Positions 1 through 7,017 of a stretch of DNA of 36,675 nt are shown here, in pieces (position 1 is the stretch's first letter; each line of letters begins with the position of its first letter). A model generated the notes under the pieces. It was given only the letters and a program-made list of their open reading frames with translations. It was not told the DNA's origin and made no database searches. The stretch is taken from contig JAADFE010000108.1 in assembly GCA_013153055.1 (NCBI GenBank), positions 1 to 36,675 of the forward strand, written 5' to 3'. This DNA comes from Campylobacterota bacterium. GTDB taxonomy: Bacteria; Campylobacterota; Campylobacteria; Campylobacterales; Sulfurovaceae. A program made the position numbers and the translations under genes.

Positions 1-337
1 CGATATAGTTTCCATCATTTGACATATATGGTGGGTGAAATGGTAACTCTAGCTCACCATCTTCATTTAGTTTTGCCGTAACATCTGTTGATACTTTGGA
101 ATCAAATGGGATATCATCATACTCTGCTTGAGTTAAAAGTTTTTTAAATGCTTTCGGTCTGATGACAGCACCTGAAAGTATGTGAGAACCAATAGAACTA
201 CCTTTTTCAATAAGCATTATTTGCTTCTGTTCACCTTTTTTTTTCAGTCTATTGGCGAGTTCAATAGCAGTAGCTAGTCCTGCTGGACCGCCTCCAACAA
301 TGAGTACATCAGTTGAAATAATATCACTATTATTCAT
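1..337 (-). CDS. Electron transfer flavoprotein-ubiquinone oxidoreductase (ETF-QO), N-terminal part, cut by window edge
   Basis: ETF-QO passes electrons from electron transfer flavoprotein to the quinone pool and uses FAD and a 4Fe-4S cluster. Only the first 112 residues are in the window. They show an FAD dinucleotide-binding motif (VLIVGGGPAGLATAIEL, about residues 10-26), then IEKGSSIGSHILSGAVIRP, the second conserved block typical of ETF-QO, and a later SNDGNYI segment that matches the family's NNHGNYIV. The start is ATG at 337, with GGGAGAGGA as ribosome binding site just upstream. It runs in the same direction as mdh but is separated by about 220 bp containing a hairpin. The Fe-S part lies outside the window, so the call depends on the FAD domain; a related FAD oxidoreductase of the FixC family is the main alternative. 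Confidence 0.8.
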   Translation of the reverse strand, partial: MNNSDIISTDVLIVGGGPAGLATAIELANRLKKKGEQKQIMLIEKGSSIGSHILSGAVIRPKAFKKLLTQAEYDDIPFDSKVSTDVTAKLNEDGELELPFHPPYMSNDGNYI

Positions 338-498
338 TAAGTCCTCTCCCTATATATTTAAGATTACTTATAATTATATAACACATTTATAAGCATTATA
401 CAAGTTATCCAAAAAAGGTATATATTTACAAATAAAAACAGATTAAGATGTATTAAATATGGTTAGTTGTATAGAAGAGTAACAGATATTATTATATA

Positions 499-529
499 TG
501 ATGATAAATATAAATAATATTTATCATCA
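499..529 (-). terminator. Hairpin downstream of mdh, possible terminator
   Basis: A perfect 13-bp inverted repeat (TGATGATAAATAT, 5-nt loop AAATA, then its complement) lies 28 bp past the mdh stop codon. The stem is very AT-rich and is not followed by a clean T-run on the minus strand, so it may be a weak terminator or a protein-binding dyad in front of the ETF-QO gene. Confidence 0.4.
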
Positions 530-557
530 AATAAAAATAGTAACTTATATTTAATGA

Positions 558-1511
558 TTATGAATCAAAAAATTTTAATTCGTATAGTTTATCTACCATC
601 TCTTGAACAGATGCTACTGATTTGGCAAACATATCCATTTGATATGGTTTTAAGCCCATTTCTATAATTTTTTCAACTCCATCAGCACCAATCATAGCAG
701 GAACTCCAGATACTATATCTTTGTATCCATACTCTCCATCTAGCATAACAGCACAAGAGTGAATTTGTTTTGTATCTCTTAGGATAGACTCAACCATAAC
801 AGTTGTTGATTTTGCAGGAGCATAATAGGCAGACCCATTTTTCAAGAGGTTAACAATTTCGGCTCCACCATTTCTAGTTTTTTGAACAATCTCATCAATA
901 TCTTCAGGCTTTAATAAATCCTCAATAGGAACACCAGCTACTGTTGTAAATTTTGAGAGAGGAACCATAGTATTTCCATGTCCACCCATAACAGTAGCAC
1001 GAATTTGTCCCGCACCATATTTTAGCTTTTCGTATATAAAATGAGCCATTCTTGCACTATCAAGTATTCCAGCCATACCCAAAACTCTCTCTTTTGGAAA
1101 ACCTGTCTCTTTTAGTGCAACATATGTCATAGCATCTAGTGGATTTGATACCACTATCACAATAGCCTCAGGTGCATACTCTTTTATTTCTCTAGCATAA
1201 GTTCTAACAATCTCAGCATTTTTCATAAGTAAATCATCTCTACTCATACCAGGGCTTCTAGCTACACCAGCTGTAATTACTACAATATTAGAGTTAGCTA
1301 TATCTTCTGGTCCTCTAGCTGCTTTTACTACTGTATGTTGTCTTGCAGCATTTGCAGCTTGAGACATATCTAAGGCTTTTCCTTGTGCTATATCTTTATT
1401 TCTTCCTCTCAATACAACATAGTGACATAAGCCATTCATCGCCAATATAAATGCTACAGTAGAACCAAAGTTACCTGTTCCTATTACTGTTACTTTTTTG
1501 CTTTTTGACAT
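558..1511 (-). CDS. mdh: Malate dehydrogenase (LDH/MDH superfamily)
   Basis: The enzyme interconverts malate and oxaloacetate in the TCA cycle (reductive or oxidative) in the cytoplasm. The 317-residue length is normal. Visible elements are the Rossmann glycine motif GTGNFG (11-16), the substrate loop with R85 and R91 in VARSPGMSRDDLL (an arginine here favours malate over lactate), D151/R154 in GILDSARMAHF, and catalytic H178 in MGGHGN. Oddly, the acidic residue that normally ends the second beta strand and binds the NAD ribose is missing: the segment reads VVLRGRNKDIAQGKALD, with Gly36-Arg37 where most MDHs have Asp-Ile. This suggests altered, possibly NADP(H), cofactor preference (inference). 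The ATG start is preceded by AAAGGAT. The gene stands alone with its own promoter. Confidence 0.95.
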   Translation of the reverse strand: MSKSKKVTVIGTGNFGSTVAFILAMNGLCHYVVLRGRNKDIAQGKALDMSQAANAARQHTVVKAARGPEDIANSNIVVITAGVARSPGMSRDDLLMKNAEIVRTYAREIKEYAPEAIVIVVSNPLDAMTYVALKETGFPKERVLGMAGILDSARMAHFIYEKLKYGAGQIRATVMGGHGNTMVPLSKFTTVAGVPIEDLLKPEDIDEIVQKTRNGGAEIVNLLKNGSAYYAPAKSTTVMVESILRDTKQIHSCAVMLDGEYGYKDIVSGVPAMIGADGVEKIIEMGLKPYQMDMFAKSVASVQEMVDKLYELKFFDS

Positions 1512-1541
1512 TATTATCCTTTTTACAAATATTTCATTCTA

Positions 1542-1567
1542 TACGAATTAAATTCGTACTCATTATA
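1542..1567 (-). promoter_or_regulatory. mdh promoter -10 with adjoining 17-bp palindrome
   Basis: On the minus strand a TATAAT hexamer (1567-1562) lies about 50 bp before the mdh start codon. Just downstream, at the expected transcription start, is the palindrome TACGAATT-A-AATTCGTA (1542-1558). A perfect dyad over the start point is a plausible repressor operator; no regulator is identified. Confidence 0.45.
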
Positions 1568-1733
1568 TCGTGAGAAAATAACAAATTTGACACATTTCTA
1601 ATTTAAGTTTATACTTTATAAATGGTTGCGAATTGATGAAACACTATTTACAAAAAGTGAAGTTAGTTTATAACAAAAATGAATAATAATAAGTTTAGTA
1701 ACATATAATGCTATTTTTGGTAAAATTTTGTTT

Positions 1734-1907
1734 ATGAAACATTTAAAAGGACACTCAAAACAGTACTTCTCTCTGTTTGTAATTGCAATGTACTCTACTT
1801 TGCATAAGTTGTCTTGGATAGATAGTAACTACCAATATCATAAAAATGCTTTTGAGTATCAAGAGTATAAAACCTCTCCTCCTCTGTTTTTAAAATATTA
1901 TCAATAG
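1734..1907 (+). CDS. Possible small protein of 57 residues, unknown
   Basis: An open frame begins MKHLKGHSKQYFSLFVIAMY and ends PPLFLKYYQ. It lies in the 447-bp gap between mdh and the porin gene. A TATAAT hexamer (1704-1709) is 24 bp upstream of its ATG, but there is no clear Shine-Dalgarno sequence. It resembles no family I know, and a minus-strand frame also crosses this stretch. It ends just before the Fur box. It may be a real small gene, a gene remnant or chance; the rest of the gap (about 1568-1733) shows nothing recognisable. Confidence 0.25.
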   Translation: MKHLKGHSKQYFSLFVIAMYSTLHKLSWIDSNYQYHKNAFEYQEYKTSPPLFLKYYQ

Positions 1908-1917
1908 GCTTTAAGCT

Positions 1918-1936
1918 GATAATGACTATCATTTTG
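1918..1936 (+). promoter_or_regulatory. Fur box upstream of porin-cbiM
   Basis: GATAATGACTATCATTTTG matches the classical 19-bp Fur consensus GATAATGATAATCATTATC at 15 of 19 positions. It is centred about 32 bp before the porin start codon, where a bound Fur repressor would block transcription. The sequence match is direct; iron (or other metal) regulation of the porin and cbiM is inferred from it. Confidence 0.7.
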
Positions 1937-1958
1937 AAAAATAAAAAAAGGTTAAATA

Positions 1959-3020
1959 TTGAAAAAAAAATTATTTGTAACAACTATGGTGTTTTTATCT
2001 TCAATAAGTTTTGCACAGACTCCAATATCTGAGGCAATAGAGGGTATAGAACATAGTGGTGAAATTCGTCTAGGTGCGATTAGAACAAAAGATGATGAAG
2101 ATAAAAAGGCTACTACTGTATCTTTGGGAGGTAAACTCTCTATTGAGACTAAACCCATCTCTGGTGTTAGTTTAGTAGGAACTTTTTTTACAACTAACCA
2201 TCTATTTGGAAAAGATGATGAGATATCTTTTTTGAGTTCCACTGGAGATGATTACTCTATTGTAGGTGAGTCTTACCTAAAAATGAAATTAGGTAAGAGT
2301 ACTATAAAAGCTGGACGCCAAATCATAGATACTCCTTTTGCTGATAGTGATGATATAGCGATGATACCAAATAGTTTTGAGGGTTACTCTTTGGTTAATA
2401 AAGATTTAGAGAGTAGTACAGTAGTTTTAGCACTGCTTGATAAATGGTCTGGAGTTGATGCACCAGTACCAGAGAAGTTTACCTCTTTGGATAGTTCAGG
2501 TGATGCTGTTTTTTTAGCAGGGCTTATTTACAAGGGAGTGGCTGATACTACTATAGAGGCTTGGCATTATAAATTAGATGATGCTGATTTTAATTATGGA
2601 GAACTACTTTATGACAAAGATTCATTTAAAATGGGTCTGCAATATACAGACCAAGATAATGATAATAGTGCTTATGGATTATTAGTAGGTGGAAACTTCG
2701 GTAGTTTGTCTTTAGAGTTTGATTATAATAAAGTAGATGGAGTAGTGAGTAACGGTTTTGGGGGTGGACCATTTTTTACTTCAAATGAAGACCATACTAT
2801 AGCCGATGTAAAAGACCAAGAGGCAAAAACTTATCGTGCAGAGTATAAATTGGATAGATTAACTCTAGGAGTTTCTCATGCAGATTTTGATAAGTGTGAA
2901 AATGAGACTGATTATTTAGCTAGTTTTGAAGTTAATGAAAATCATACTTTAGATTTGATATATTCTGATATGTATGATGATGGCAATATGGTGCGATTTT
3001 TCGCTAATTATAAATTTTAA
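1959..3020 (+). CDS. OprD-type outer-membrane porin (Campylobacterota family)
   Basis: Predicted beta-barrel channel of the outer membrane. A signal peptide (MKKKLFVTTMVFLSSISFA, cut before QTPI) is followed by alternating-strand sequence and a C-terminal phenylalanine (FFANYKF), the usual barrel-assembly signal. The blocks LGGKLSIETKPISGVSLVGTF, YLKMKLGKSTIKAGRQ and DTPFADSDDIAMIPNSFEGY are those of the OprD-like porins common in this phylum. The 353 residues are slightly shorter than many relatives. The start is TTG at 1959 with AAAAAGG at 1945-1951. It sits behind a Fur box and 22 bp before cbiM, so the pair is probably co-transcribed and the channel may admit a metal complex; that substrate is inference from context only. 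Confidence 0.82.
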   Translation: MKKKLFVTTMVFLSSISFAQTPISEAIEGIEHSGEIRLGAIRTKDDEDKKATTVSLGGKLSIETKPISGVSLVGTFFTTNHLFGKDDEISFLSSTGDDYSIVGESYLKMKLGKSTIKAGRQIIDTPFADSDDIAMIPNSFEGYSLVNKDLESSTVVLALLDKWSGVDAPVPEKFTSLDSSGDAVFLAGLIYKGVADTTIEAWHYKLDDADFNYGELLYDKDSFKMGLQYTDQDNDNSAYGLLVGGNFGSLSLEFDYNKVDGVVSNGFGGGPFFTSNEDHTIADVKDQEAKTYRAEYKLDRLTLGVSHADFDKCENETDYLASFEVNENHTLDLIYSDMYDDGNMVRFFANYKF

Positions 3021-3042
3021 ATTATAAAAAAAAGGATAAAGA

Positions 3043-3723
3043 ATGCACATAGAAGCAGGTGTAGTTAGTGGTGCAAAAATGGTGTTGAGTTATGCAACAG
3101 CCACAGGTGTTATAGGTATGGGAGCCAAATTGGCTTGGGAAAATATAAGAGACAATGGTATTGTGTCTTTTGTACTAAAGAGTTTGTTGGCTACTATTAT
3201 AGTATTTTGTTGTTTTGAAGTACTGCCTCACTATCCAGTAGGAGTGAGTGAAGTTCATTTGATTTTAGGAACGACTATATTTTTAGTATTTGGTATCGCT
3301 CCAGCGATGGTTGGATTGGCTTTGGGACTTTTAATTCAAGGACTATTCTTTGCTCAATTTGATTTACCACAATATGGAATTAATGTAACTACTCTTTTAG
3401 CTAGTATGTTAATTTTATATACAGCTAGTAAAAAAATTATTCCAGAGAATATTGCATACAAAGATATTAGTTATTCTCAAATGTTAAAAATGTCTATTAT
3501 CTGGGAAGGTGCTATTGTTGGTTGGGTTGCTTTTTGGGCATTTTATGGACAAGGATTTAGTGCAGAAAATTTACATAATGTAGCAACTTTTGGAGGGGCA
3601 TATATGTTAGTTGTTATTATTGAACCTCTAATAGATTTAGCTGTTTTATCAGCAGTCAAAGCATTTAATAGTGGTAAGTGTAATATTCTATTTGATAAGA
3701 GACTTAATAACTGTAGAGCTTAA
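3043..3723 (+). CDS. cbiM: CbiM-type cobalt/nickel ECF transporter substrate-binding membrane protein
   Basis: Substrate-capture component of an energy-coupling-factor transporter for Co2+ or Ni2+ in the inner membrane. The protein begins Met1-His2-Ile; the mature N-terminus of CbiM/NikM is itself a metal ligand through His2. A further conserved His is in VGVSEVHLILG (H72), with H63 just before. The rest is hydrophobic with about six membrane spans, and FGGAYMLVVIIEP near the end is typical of the subfamily annotated as ECF ABC transporter permease. The separate ATPase and energy-coupling genes (cbiO, cbiQ) are not in the window. It lies 22 bp behind the porin gene and upstream of cobalamin genes, which favours cobalt over nickel, though the Fur box leaves nickel open. 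Confidence 0.85.
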   Translation: MHIEAGVVSGAKMVLSYATATGVIGMGAKLAWENIRDNGIVSFVLKSLLATIIVFCCFEVLPHYPVGVSEVHLILGTTIFLVFGIAPAMVGLALGLLIQGLFFAQFDLPQYGINVTTLLASMLILYTASKKIIPENIAYKDISYSQMLKMSIIWEGAIVGWVAFWAFYGQGFSAENLHNVATFGGAYMLVVIIEPLIDLAVLSAVKAFNSGKCNILFDKRLNNCRA

Positions 3724-3731
3724 TAATTTTC

Positions 3732-3764
3732 GAGGCTAAAAAGAGTTTGCTCTTTTTTAGTCTC
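3732..3764 (+). terminator. Terminator after cbiM
   Basis: Inverted repeat GAGGCTAAAAAGAG, loop TTTG, then CTCTTTTTTAGTCTC, starting 8 bp after the cbiM stop codon. The arms pair along about 13 bp with one extra T, and the 3' arm holds six Ts. It separates the porin-cbiM unit from vapBC. Confidence 0.6.
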
Positions 3765-3810
3765 AATATCTTTATATCATTTATATTTTCAGCCAACTTT
3801 AGATAAATTT

Positions 3811-3833
3811 GATATATACTAAAAGATATATAC
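3811..3833 (+). promoter_or_regulatory. Direct repeat in vapBC promoter, probable antitoxin operator
   Basis: GATATATAC occurs twice (3811-3819 and 3825-3833), 14 bp apart start to start, immediately before the vapB ribosome binding site (AAAAAGGAG). VapB/MazE-type antitoxins normally autoregulate by binding repeats at this position; use as operator is inferred. Confidence 0.45.
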
Positions 3834-3849
3834 CAAAAAGGAGTAATCT

Positions 3850-4086
3850 ATGACTCAATTAGCAAAAGTATTTCAAAATGGTAGAAGTCAGGCTATTAGA
3901 ATTCCAAAAGAGTTTAGAGTTGATACCACAGAGGTTTATATCGAGAAAGTTGGAGATGCTTTGATTATACGACCTAAACCTGTAGATAAATGGGATAATT
4001 TTTTTAAACTTTTAGATGAGGTTGATACAGCTGATTTTCTTGTAGATAGAGAGCAACCACCATTAGATAATAGGGAGTTGTTCTGA
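3850..4086 (+). CDS. vapB: VapB-type antitoxin (AbrB/SpoVT fold)
   Basis: Antitoxin of a type II toxin-antitoxin pair; it should bind its own promoter through the N-terminal swapped-hairpin domain and neutralise VapC with its C-terminal tail. The 78-residue protein opens with AKVFQNGRSQAIRIPKEFRV (5-24), the hallmark of VapB/AbrB-like antitoxins, followed by IEKVGDALIIRP and an acidic, aromatic tail (WDNFFKLLDEVDTADFL) of the kind that wraps around the toxin. Its stop codon overlaps the vapC start in ATGA, the usual coupling. The pair sits between cbiM and cbiK but has its own apparent promoter, so it is probably an insertion and not part of cobalamin metabolism. Confidence 0.9.
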   Translation: MTQLAKVFQNGRSQAIRIPKEFRVDTTEVYIEKVGDALIIRPKPVDKWDNFFKLLDEVDTADFLVDREQPPLDNRELF

Positions 4087-4490
4087 TGCTTTATATGTTA
4101 GATACAAATATTTGTAGTTTTATTATTAGAAATAAACCCCAAAATATCAAAAACAGATTAGAAGAGATAGAGAGAGACCATACAGTTGCAATCTCTAGCA
4201 TAGTAGCTTCGGAACTTTTTTATGGAGCTGTAAAGAAGGGTAGTCCAAATCTAATTAGAGTTGTTTCTGCTTTGATAGATAACTTCATTGTTTATGACTA
4301 TTCAAAAATTTGTGTGGAGTCTTATGCTGTTATTCGTAGCAATTTAGAAAAAAAAGGAACTATAATTGGAGCAAATGATTTACTAATAGCATCTCATGCT
4401 ATGAGTGTTGATGCTATATTAGTTACAAATAATACAAAAGAGTTTAGTAGAGTTGAGGGGTTGAGAGTTGAAGATTGGAGTGTTTGTTAG
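4086..4490 (+). CDS. vapC: VapC-type PIN-domain toxin ribonuclease
   Basis: PIN-domain endoribonuclease; known VapC toxins cut initiator tRNA or other structured RNAs when freed from VapB. The 134-residue length is standard. Acidic metal ligands are in place: D6 in YMLDTNICSF, E43 in VASELFYGA and D98 in GANDLLIASHA, followed by LVTNNTKEFSRVEGL, the conserved C-terminal block. All core residues look intact, so it should be active. Start and stop are fixed by the 1-bp overlap with vapB and the in-frame TAG at 4488-4490. The RNA target cannot be told from sequence. Confidence 0.92.
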   Translation: MLYMLDTNICSFIIRNKPQNIKNRLEEIERDHTVAISSIVASELFYGAVKKGSPNLIRVVSALIDNFIVYDYSKICVESYAVIRSNLEKKGTIIGANDLLIASHAMSVDAILVTNNTKEFSRVEGLRVEDWSVC

Positions 4491-4498
4491 ATTTTTAT

Positions 4499-4614
4499 TA
4501 GACTTTTTTCAAAATTAGGAACCGATAGCTTTCTCAAAGAGAGTGCAAAGCACAAGAGCCTCGCTTTTTTCGGGACTAAAGTCTCCGATTCCGAAGAGTT
4601 TTGCAAGAAGTCTA
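4499..4614. mobile_element. MITE-like element with terminal inverted repeats, no coding capacity
   Basis: The left end TAGACTTTTTTCAAAA (4499-4514) and the complement of the right end, TAGACTTCTTGCAAAA (4614-4599), match at 14 of 16 bases. Further in, GGAACCG on the left corresponds to GGAATCG on the right, so the ends pair for about 30 bp with gaps. TTAT stands on both sides (4495-4498 and 4615-4618), consistent with a target duplication; if the ends are AGACTT, the flanking repeat is ATT. The interior is richer in G+C than its surroundings and holds small hairpins such as GTGC-AAA-GCAC. It begins 9 bp after the vapC stop codon. It may be a non-autonomous transposon; a structured RNA is the alternative. 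Confidence 0.5.
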
Positions 4615-4696
4615 TTATAGAATTATACTTTGTCGAACTCTGGCTTAAAAAAAATTCCATACAAAAAAGTTCCAAATCCCCTTTAGCTTCTCTCGA

Positions 4697-4702
4697 TATA
4701 AT
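4697..4702 (+). promoter_or_regulatory. -10 box for cbiK-cbiL-rpn-cbiC
   Basis: TATAAT in CGATATAATTAT, giving a leader of about 20 nt that includes AAGAGG before the cbiK ATG. No -35 consensus is visible, as is usual in this phylum. I found no cobalamin riboswitch motif in 4491-4729. Confidence 0.5.
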
Positions 4703-4729
4703 TATATTTTTAAATTTTAAGAGGTAAAA

Positions 4730-5545
4730 ATGAAAAGATATAGACATTATAAAAAAGACAAGGCTATAGTTTTGTCTTGTTTTGGTTCCGTAATAGAGCA
4801 GGAGATGTATCTTGCTCTAAAAGATGAGGTTGAAAAAAAATTCAAAGGTGTAGATGTTTTCTTATCATTTAGTTCAAGAATGGTACTAAAAGATTTGCAC
4901 AAAAGAGATATGGATTATAAAAATTTGGCTCAGGTTTTAGCTGATGTTGATATGTTGGGGTATAGAAATATAGTTGTAGCATCTATCAATCTATTTCCAA
5001 CAGATGAGCATGAACTATTAGTTAGGACAGTAAAAGGGTTTGATAGCTTCTCTATGGCAAATATTCGTGCTACAAAAGCTATAATAAATAGAACCAAAGA
5101 GACCTCACTACTACTAAAAGAGCTAAATAGTACTATTAGCAAAGATGGATGGGCAAATCTATATATTATTCATGGTGTTCCACTTTTGGATTTGGCTGGT
5201 TTGGCATCTGTTGGTTATACTGAGCAGTTTTTAAAAATGATTGACAAGAGAAACTACACCTGTTCACTTGAAGGTGCATTTCCATACTATGCACTCAAAG
5301 AGTCTCTAGTTGAGCAGATGAGAGCAGATGGTGTAGATAGTGTTCAGGTGGTTCCTATGCTATTGGTTAGTGGAAACCACTATATCAAAGATATGGTAGA
5401 GATAAGAGATGAGCTAAAAGAGCATTTTGAAGCTCAGATTGTTCAATCTATTACAAAGTCAGATAGATTTAATCTAATTGAGCTAAATTCTATTAGAGAT
5501 ATAATTTTCCAAAATATCAAAGAGGAGATAACCAAGCTTGGATAA
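4730..5545 (+). CDS. cbiK: Sirohydrochlorin cobaltochelatase, CbiK type
   Basis: Inserts Co2+ into sirohydrochlorin (factor II), the first committed step of the anaerobic cobalamin pathway. By alignment from memory with Salmonella CbiK, whose metal ligands are H145, E175 and H207, the equivalents are H148 (YIIHGVP), E181 (CSLEGAFPYY) and H217 (LVSGNHYIKDM); all three are kept. The N-terminal VLSCFGS and the LSFSSRMVLKDLHKRD block also fit. No signal peptide is present, so this is a cytoplasmic form. The 271 residues are normal length. The start is ATG with AAGAGGT upstream. The 3' end overlaps cbiL by 8 bp, indicating translational coupling. Confidence 0.88.
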   Translation: MKRYRHYKKDKAIVLSCFGSVIEQEMYLALKDEVEKKFKGVDVFLSFSSRMVLKDLHKRDMDYKNLAQVLADVDMLGYRNIVVASINLFPTDEHELLVRTVKGFDSFSMANIRATKAIINRTKETSLLLKELNSTISKDGWANLYIIHGVPLLDLAGLASVGYTEQFLKMIDKRNYTCSLEGAFPYYALKESLVEQMRADGVDSVQVVPMLLVSGNHYIKDMVEIRDELKEHFEAQIVQSITKSDRFNLIELNSIRDIIFQNIKEEITKLG

Positions 5546-6203
5546 GAGACTATATATGGTCTCTTTGGGACCGGGGGATAGTGAGTTGATTACTATCAAG
5601 GCTCTAAAAGCTTTAAAAAATAGTGATGCTATATGTGTACCTACCAAATCAAAAGATAGTTTTGAGAAGTCTCTAACCCATAAGATAGTCACAAAACTAA
5701 TGCAAGAGCATAACTTTAGCAAACCAATTATAGCTGTATATACTCCCATGCACTACAAAAAAGAGGATTGGCAGTATCAGGTGGATATACTCTATAGTGG
5801 ATTTAAGGAGTATAATACTCTAAGCTTTGTTACTCTAGGCGATAGTGCTATATATAGTACAGTTTATTATCTACTAGATATTATCAAAGCTCAAAATCCA
5901 AAACTCTACTGTGCTACAGAGGTGATAGCAGGTGTTACATCATTCTCACAAGCATCAGCAAAGGTCAAAAAGCCACTATGTGTAGGTGATAGCAGATTAG
6001 AGATAGTACCACTACTAGATAAAGAGGTTCCCCTCACTACTATATATATGCGTCCAAAAATTGGGATGAATACAGATAGTATTAAAGAAAAGGGTGATAT
6101 ATATACATTTGAAAATATGAACTATCAACAAGAGAATATCACTTCATACAAAAAGAGTGTAGTTCAAAAGTATATGACTCTGTTTATAGATTTTTTTAGA
6201 TAG
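5538..6203 (+). CDS. cbiL: Cobalt-factor II / precorrin-2 C20-methyltransferase
   Basis: SAM-dependent tetrapyrrole methylase that methylates C20 of cobalt-factor II. The N-terminus carries the family signature VSLGPGDSELITIKALKAL (about 8-26), and the SAM-pocket block FVTLGDSAIYSTVYYLLDI lies near residue 97. The 221-residue length is typical. The start is TTG at 5538, inside the end of cbiK, with GAGGAG (5522-5527) upstream; an internal Met at residue 7 would remove part of the signature motif, so TTG is preferred. Its substrate comes from CbiK. Because the pair uses a chelatase first, the cobalt-containing substrate is more likely than precorrin-2. Confidence 0.88.
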   Translation: MDKRLYMVSLGPGDSELITIKALKALKNSDAICVPTKSKDSFEKSLTHKIVTKLMQEHNFSKPIIAVYTPMHYKKEDWQYQVDILYSGFKEYNTLSFVTLGDSAIYSTVYYLLDIIKAQNPKLYCATEVIAGVTSFSQASAKVKKPLCVGDSRLEIVPLLDKEVPLTTIYMRPKIGMNTDSIKEKGDIYTFENMNYQQENITSYKKSVVQKYMTLFIDFFR

Positions 6204-6236
6204 TAAGTTGTTTTATATAATAAAAAAGATTAAAAT

Positions 6237-7010
6237 ATGGGTCAAAAAGATGTAATTAGTAAAGAGGTTCTCAAAAATATAGCAAGAGATATATCTAAAC
6301 ATATTCTACATATTGAAATAAAAGAGGATATGGAGATTATCAATCAAGAATTTACGAGAGTAGAATCACGAGAGAGTGATTTGCTTTATAAAAATGGGGA
6401 TGAAATAGTCCATATTGAGATACAAAATAATAATCATGACCAAATGCACCTACGGATGCACAGATACTATAGTGATATACTTTTTTTGTATGAAGATTAT
6501 AAAATCAGTCAATATATGCTCTATATCGGAAAGTCAAAATGTAATATGAGAGCAGAGATAAAACGAGATAGAATTGATTATAGTTATGATATAATAGACA
6601 TTAGAGATATACCATGTGAATCATTTTTGTATAGTGATGACCCATCAGCTTTGGTTTTAGCTATGCTTTGTGATTTTGAGGGCAAAGATAGACAGATGGT
6701 TGTTAATACTATCTTAAGAAGACTAAGAGAGTTGAATGATGAACAAGAGTATAGAAATTATCTAAAGATGGTTAATATCTATTCGACTAATAGAGGTTTA
6801 GAAAAAGAAGTTGAAAAAGGAGTTGAAATGTTAACTGTAGATATAGAAAAAACACCATTTTATCAAATTGGAGCAAAAAATGCTACTTTTGAGAATGCAA
6901 TAATTATGATAGAAAAGTTTAACCACTCAATAGATGAGATTGTCAAAGAGTTTAATATAAAAAAAGAGGAACTTTTACTATATATAAATCAAAAAAAGTT
7001 AAAAAAATAG
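6237..7010 (+). CDS. Rpn-family (PD-(D/E)XK) recombination-promoting nuclease/putative transposase-like protein
   Basis: A 257-residue protein of the Rpn/YhgA-like group, related to the PD-(D/E)XK nuclease superfamily; E. coli RpnA is a DNA endonuclease that promotes RecA-independent recombination, and some relatives act in phage defence. The likely catalytic core is D48 in ESRESDLLY and E61-x-Q63 in VHIEIQ, followed by HLRMHRYYSDI. The C-terminal half is helical, with a final segment (residues about 222-252) common in this family. It lies 33 bp after cbiL and 7 bp before cbiC, and the cbiC ribosome binding site overlaps its stop codon, so it is embedded in the cobalamin operon. A cobalamin role is not expected; it looks like an insertion that kept the operon readable. 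Confidence 0.78.
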   Translation: MGQKDVISKEVLKNIARDISKHILHIEIKEDMEIINQEFTRVESRESDLLYKNGDEIVHIEIQNNNHDQMHLRMHRYYSDILFLYEDYKISQYMLYIGKSKCNMRAEIKRDRIDYSYDIIDIRDIPCESFLYSDDPSALVLAMLCDFEGKDRQMVVNTILRRLRELNDEQEYRNYLKMVNIYSTNRGLEKEVEKGVEMLTVDIEKTPFYQIGAKNATFENAIIMIEKFNHSIDEIVKEFNIKKEELLLYINQKKLKK

Positions 7011-7017
7011 GAGTGAT

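Noticed and set aside
576-1550. 12-bp inverted repeat TAATTCGTATAG (576-587) and CTATACGAATTA (1539-1550) flanking mdh, suggesting a mobile unit
   Set aside because: The left copy is coding sequence of the mdh C-terminus. A 12-bp match is expected by chance in 36 kb of AT-rich DNA, and there is no target duplication or transposase.
1795-1983. Minus-strand 62-residue frame upstream of the porin gene
   Set aside because: It crosses the Fur box and the porin ribosome binding site and has no start signals; probably a shadow.
4491-4729. Cobalamin riboswitch upstream of cbiK
   Set aside because: I looked for the conserved B12-box and the GCCACTG-type core on the plus strand and did not find them.
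4487-4747. Minus-strand 86-residue open frame across the vapC-cbiK gap
   Set aside because: It spans the MITE-like inverted repeats and the cbiK promoter, has no ribosome binding site and resembles no protein. An alternate frame here also looks protein-like, which fits a noncoding repeat.
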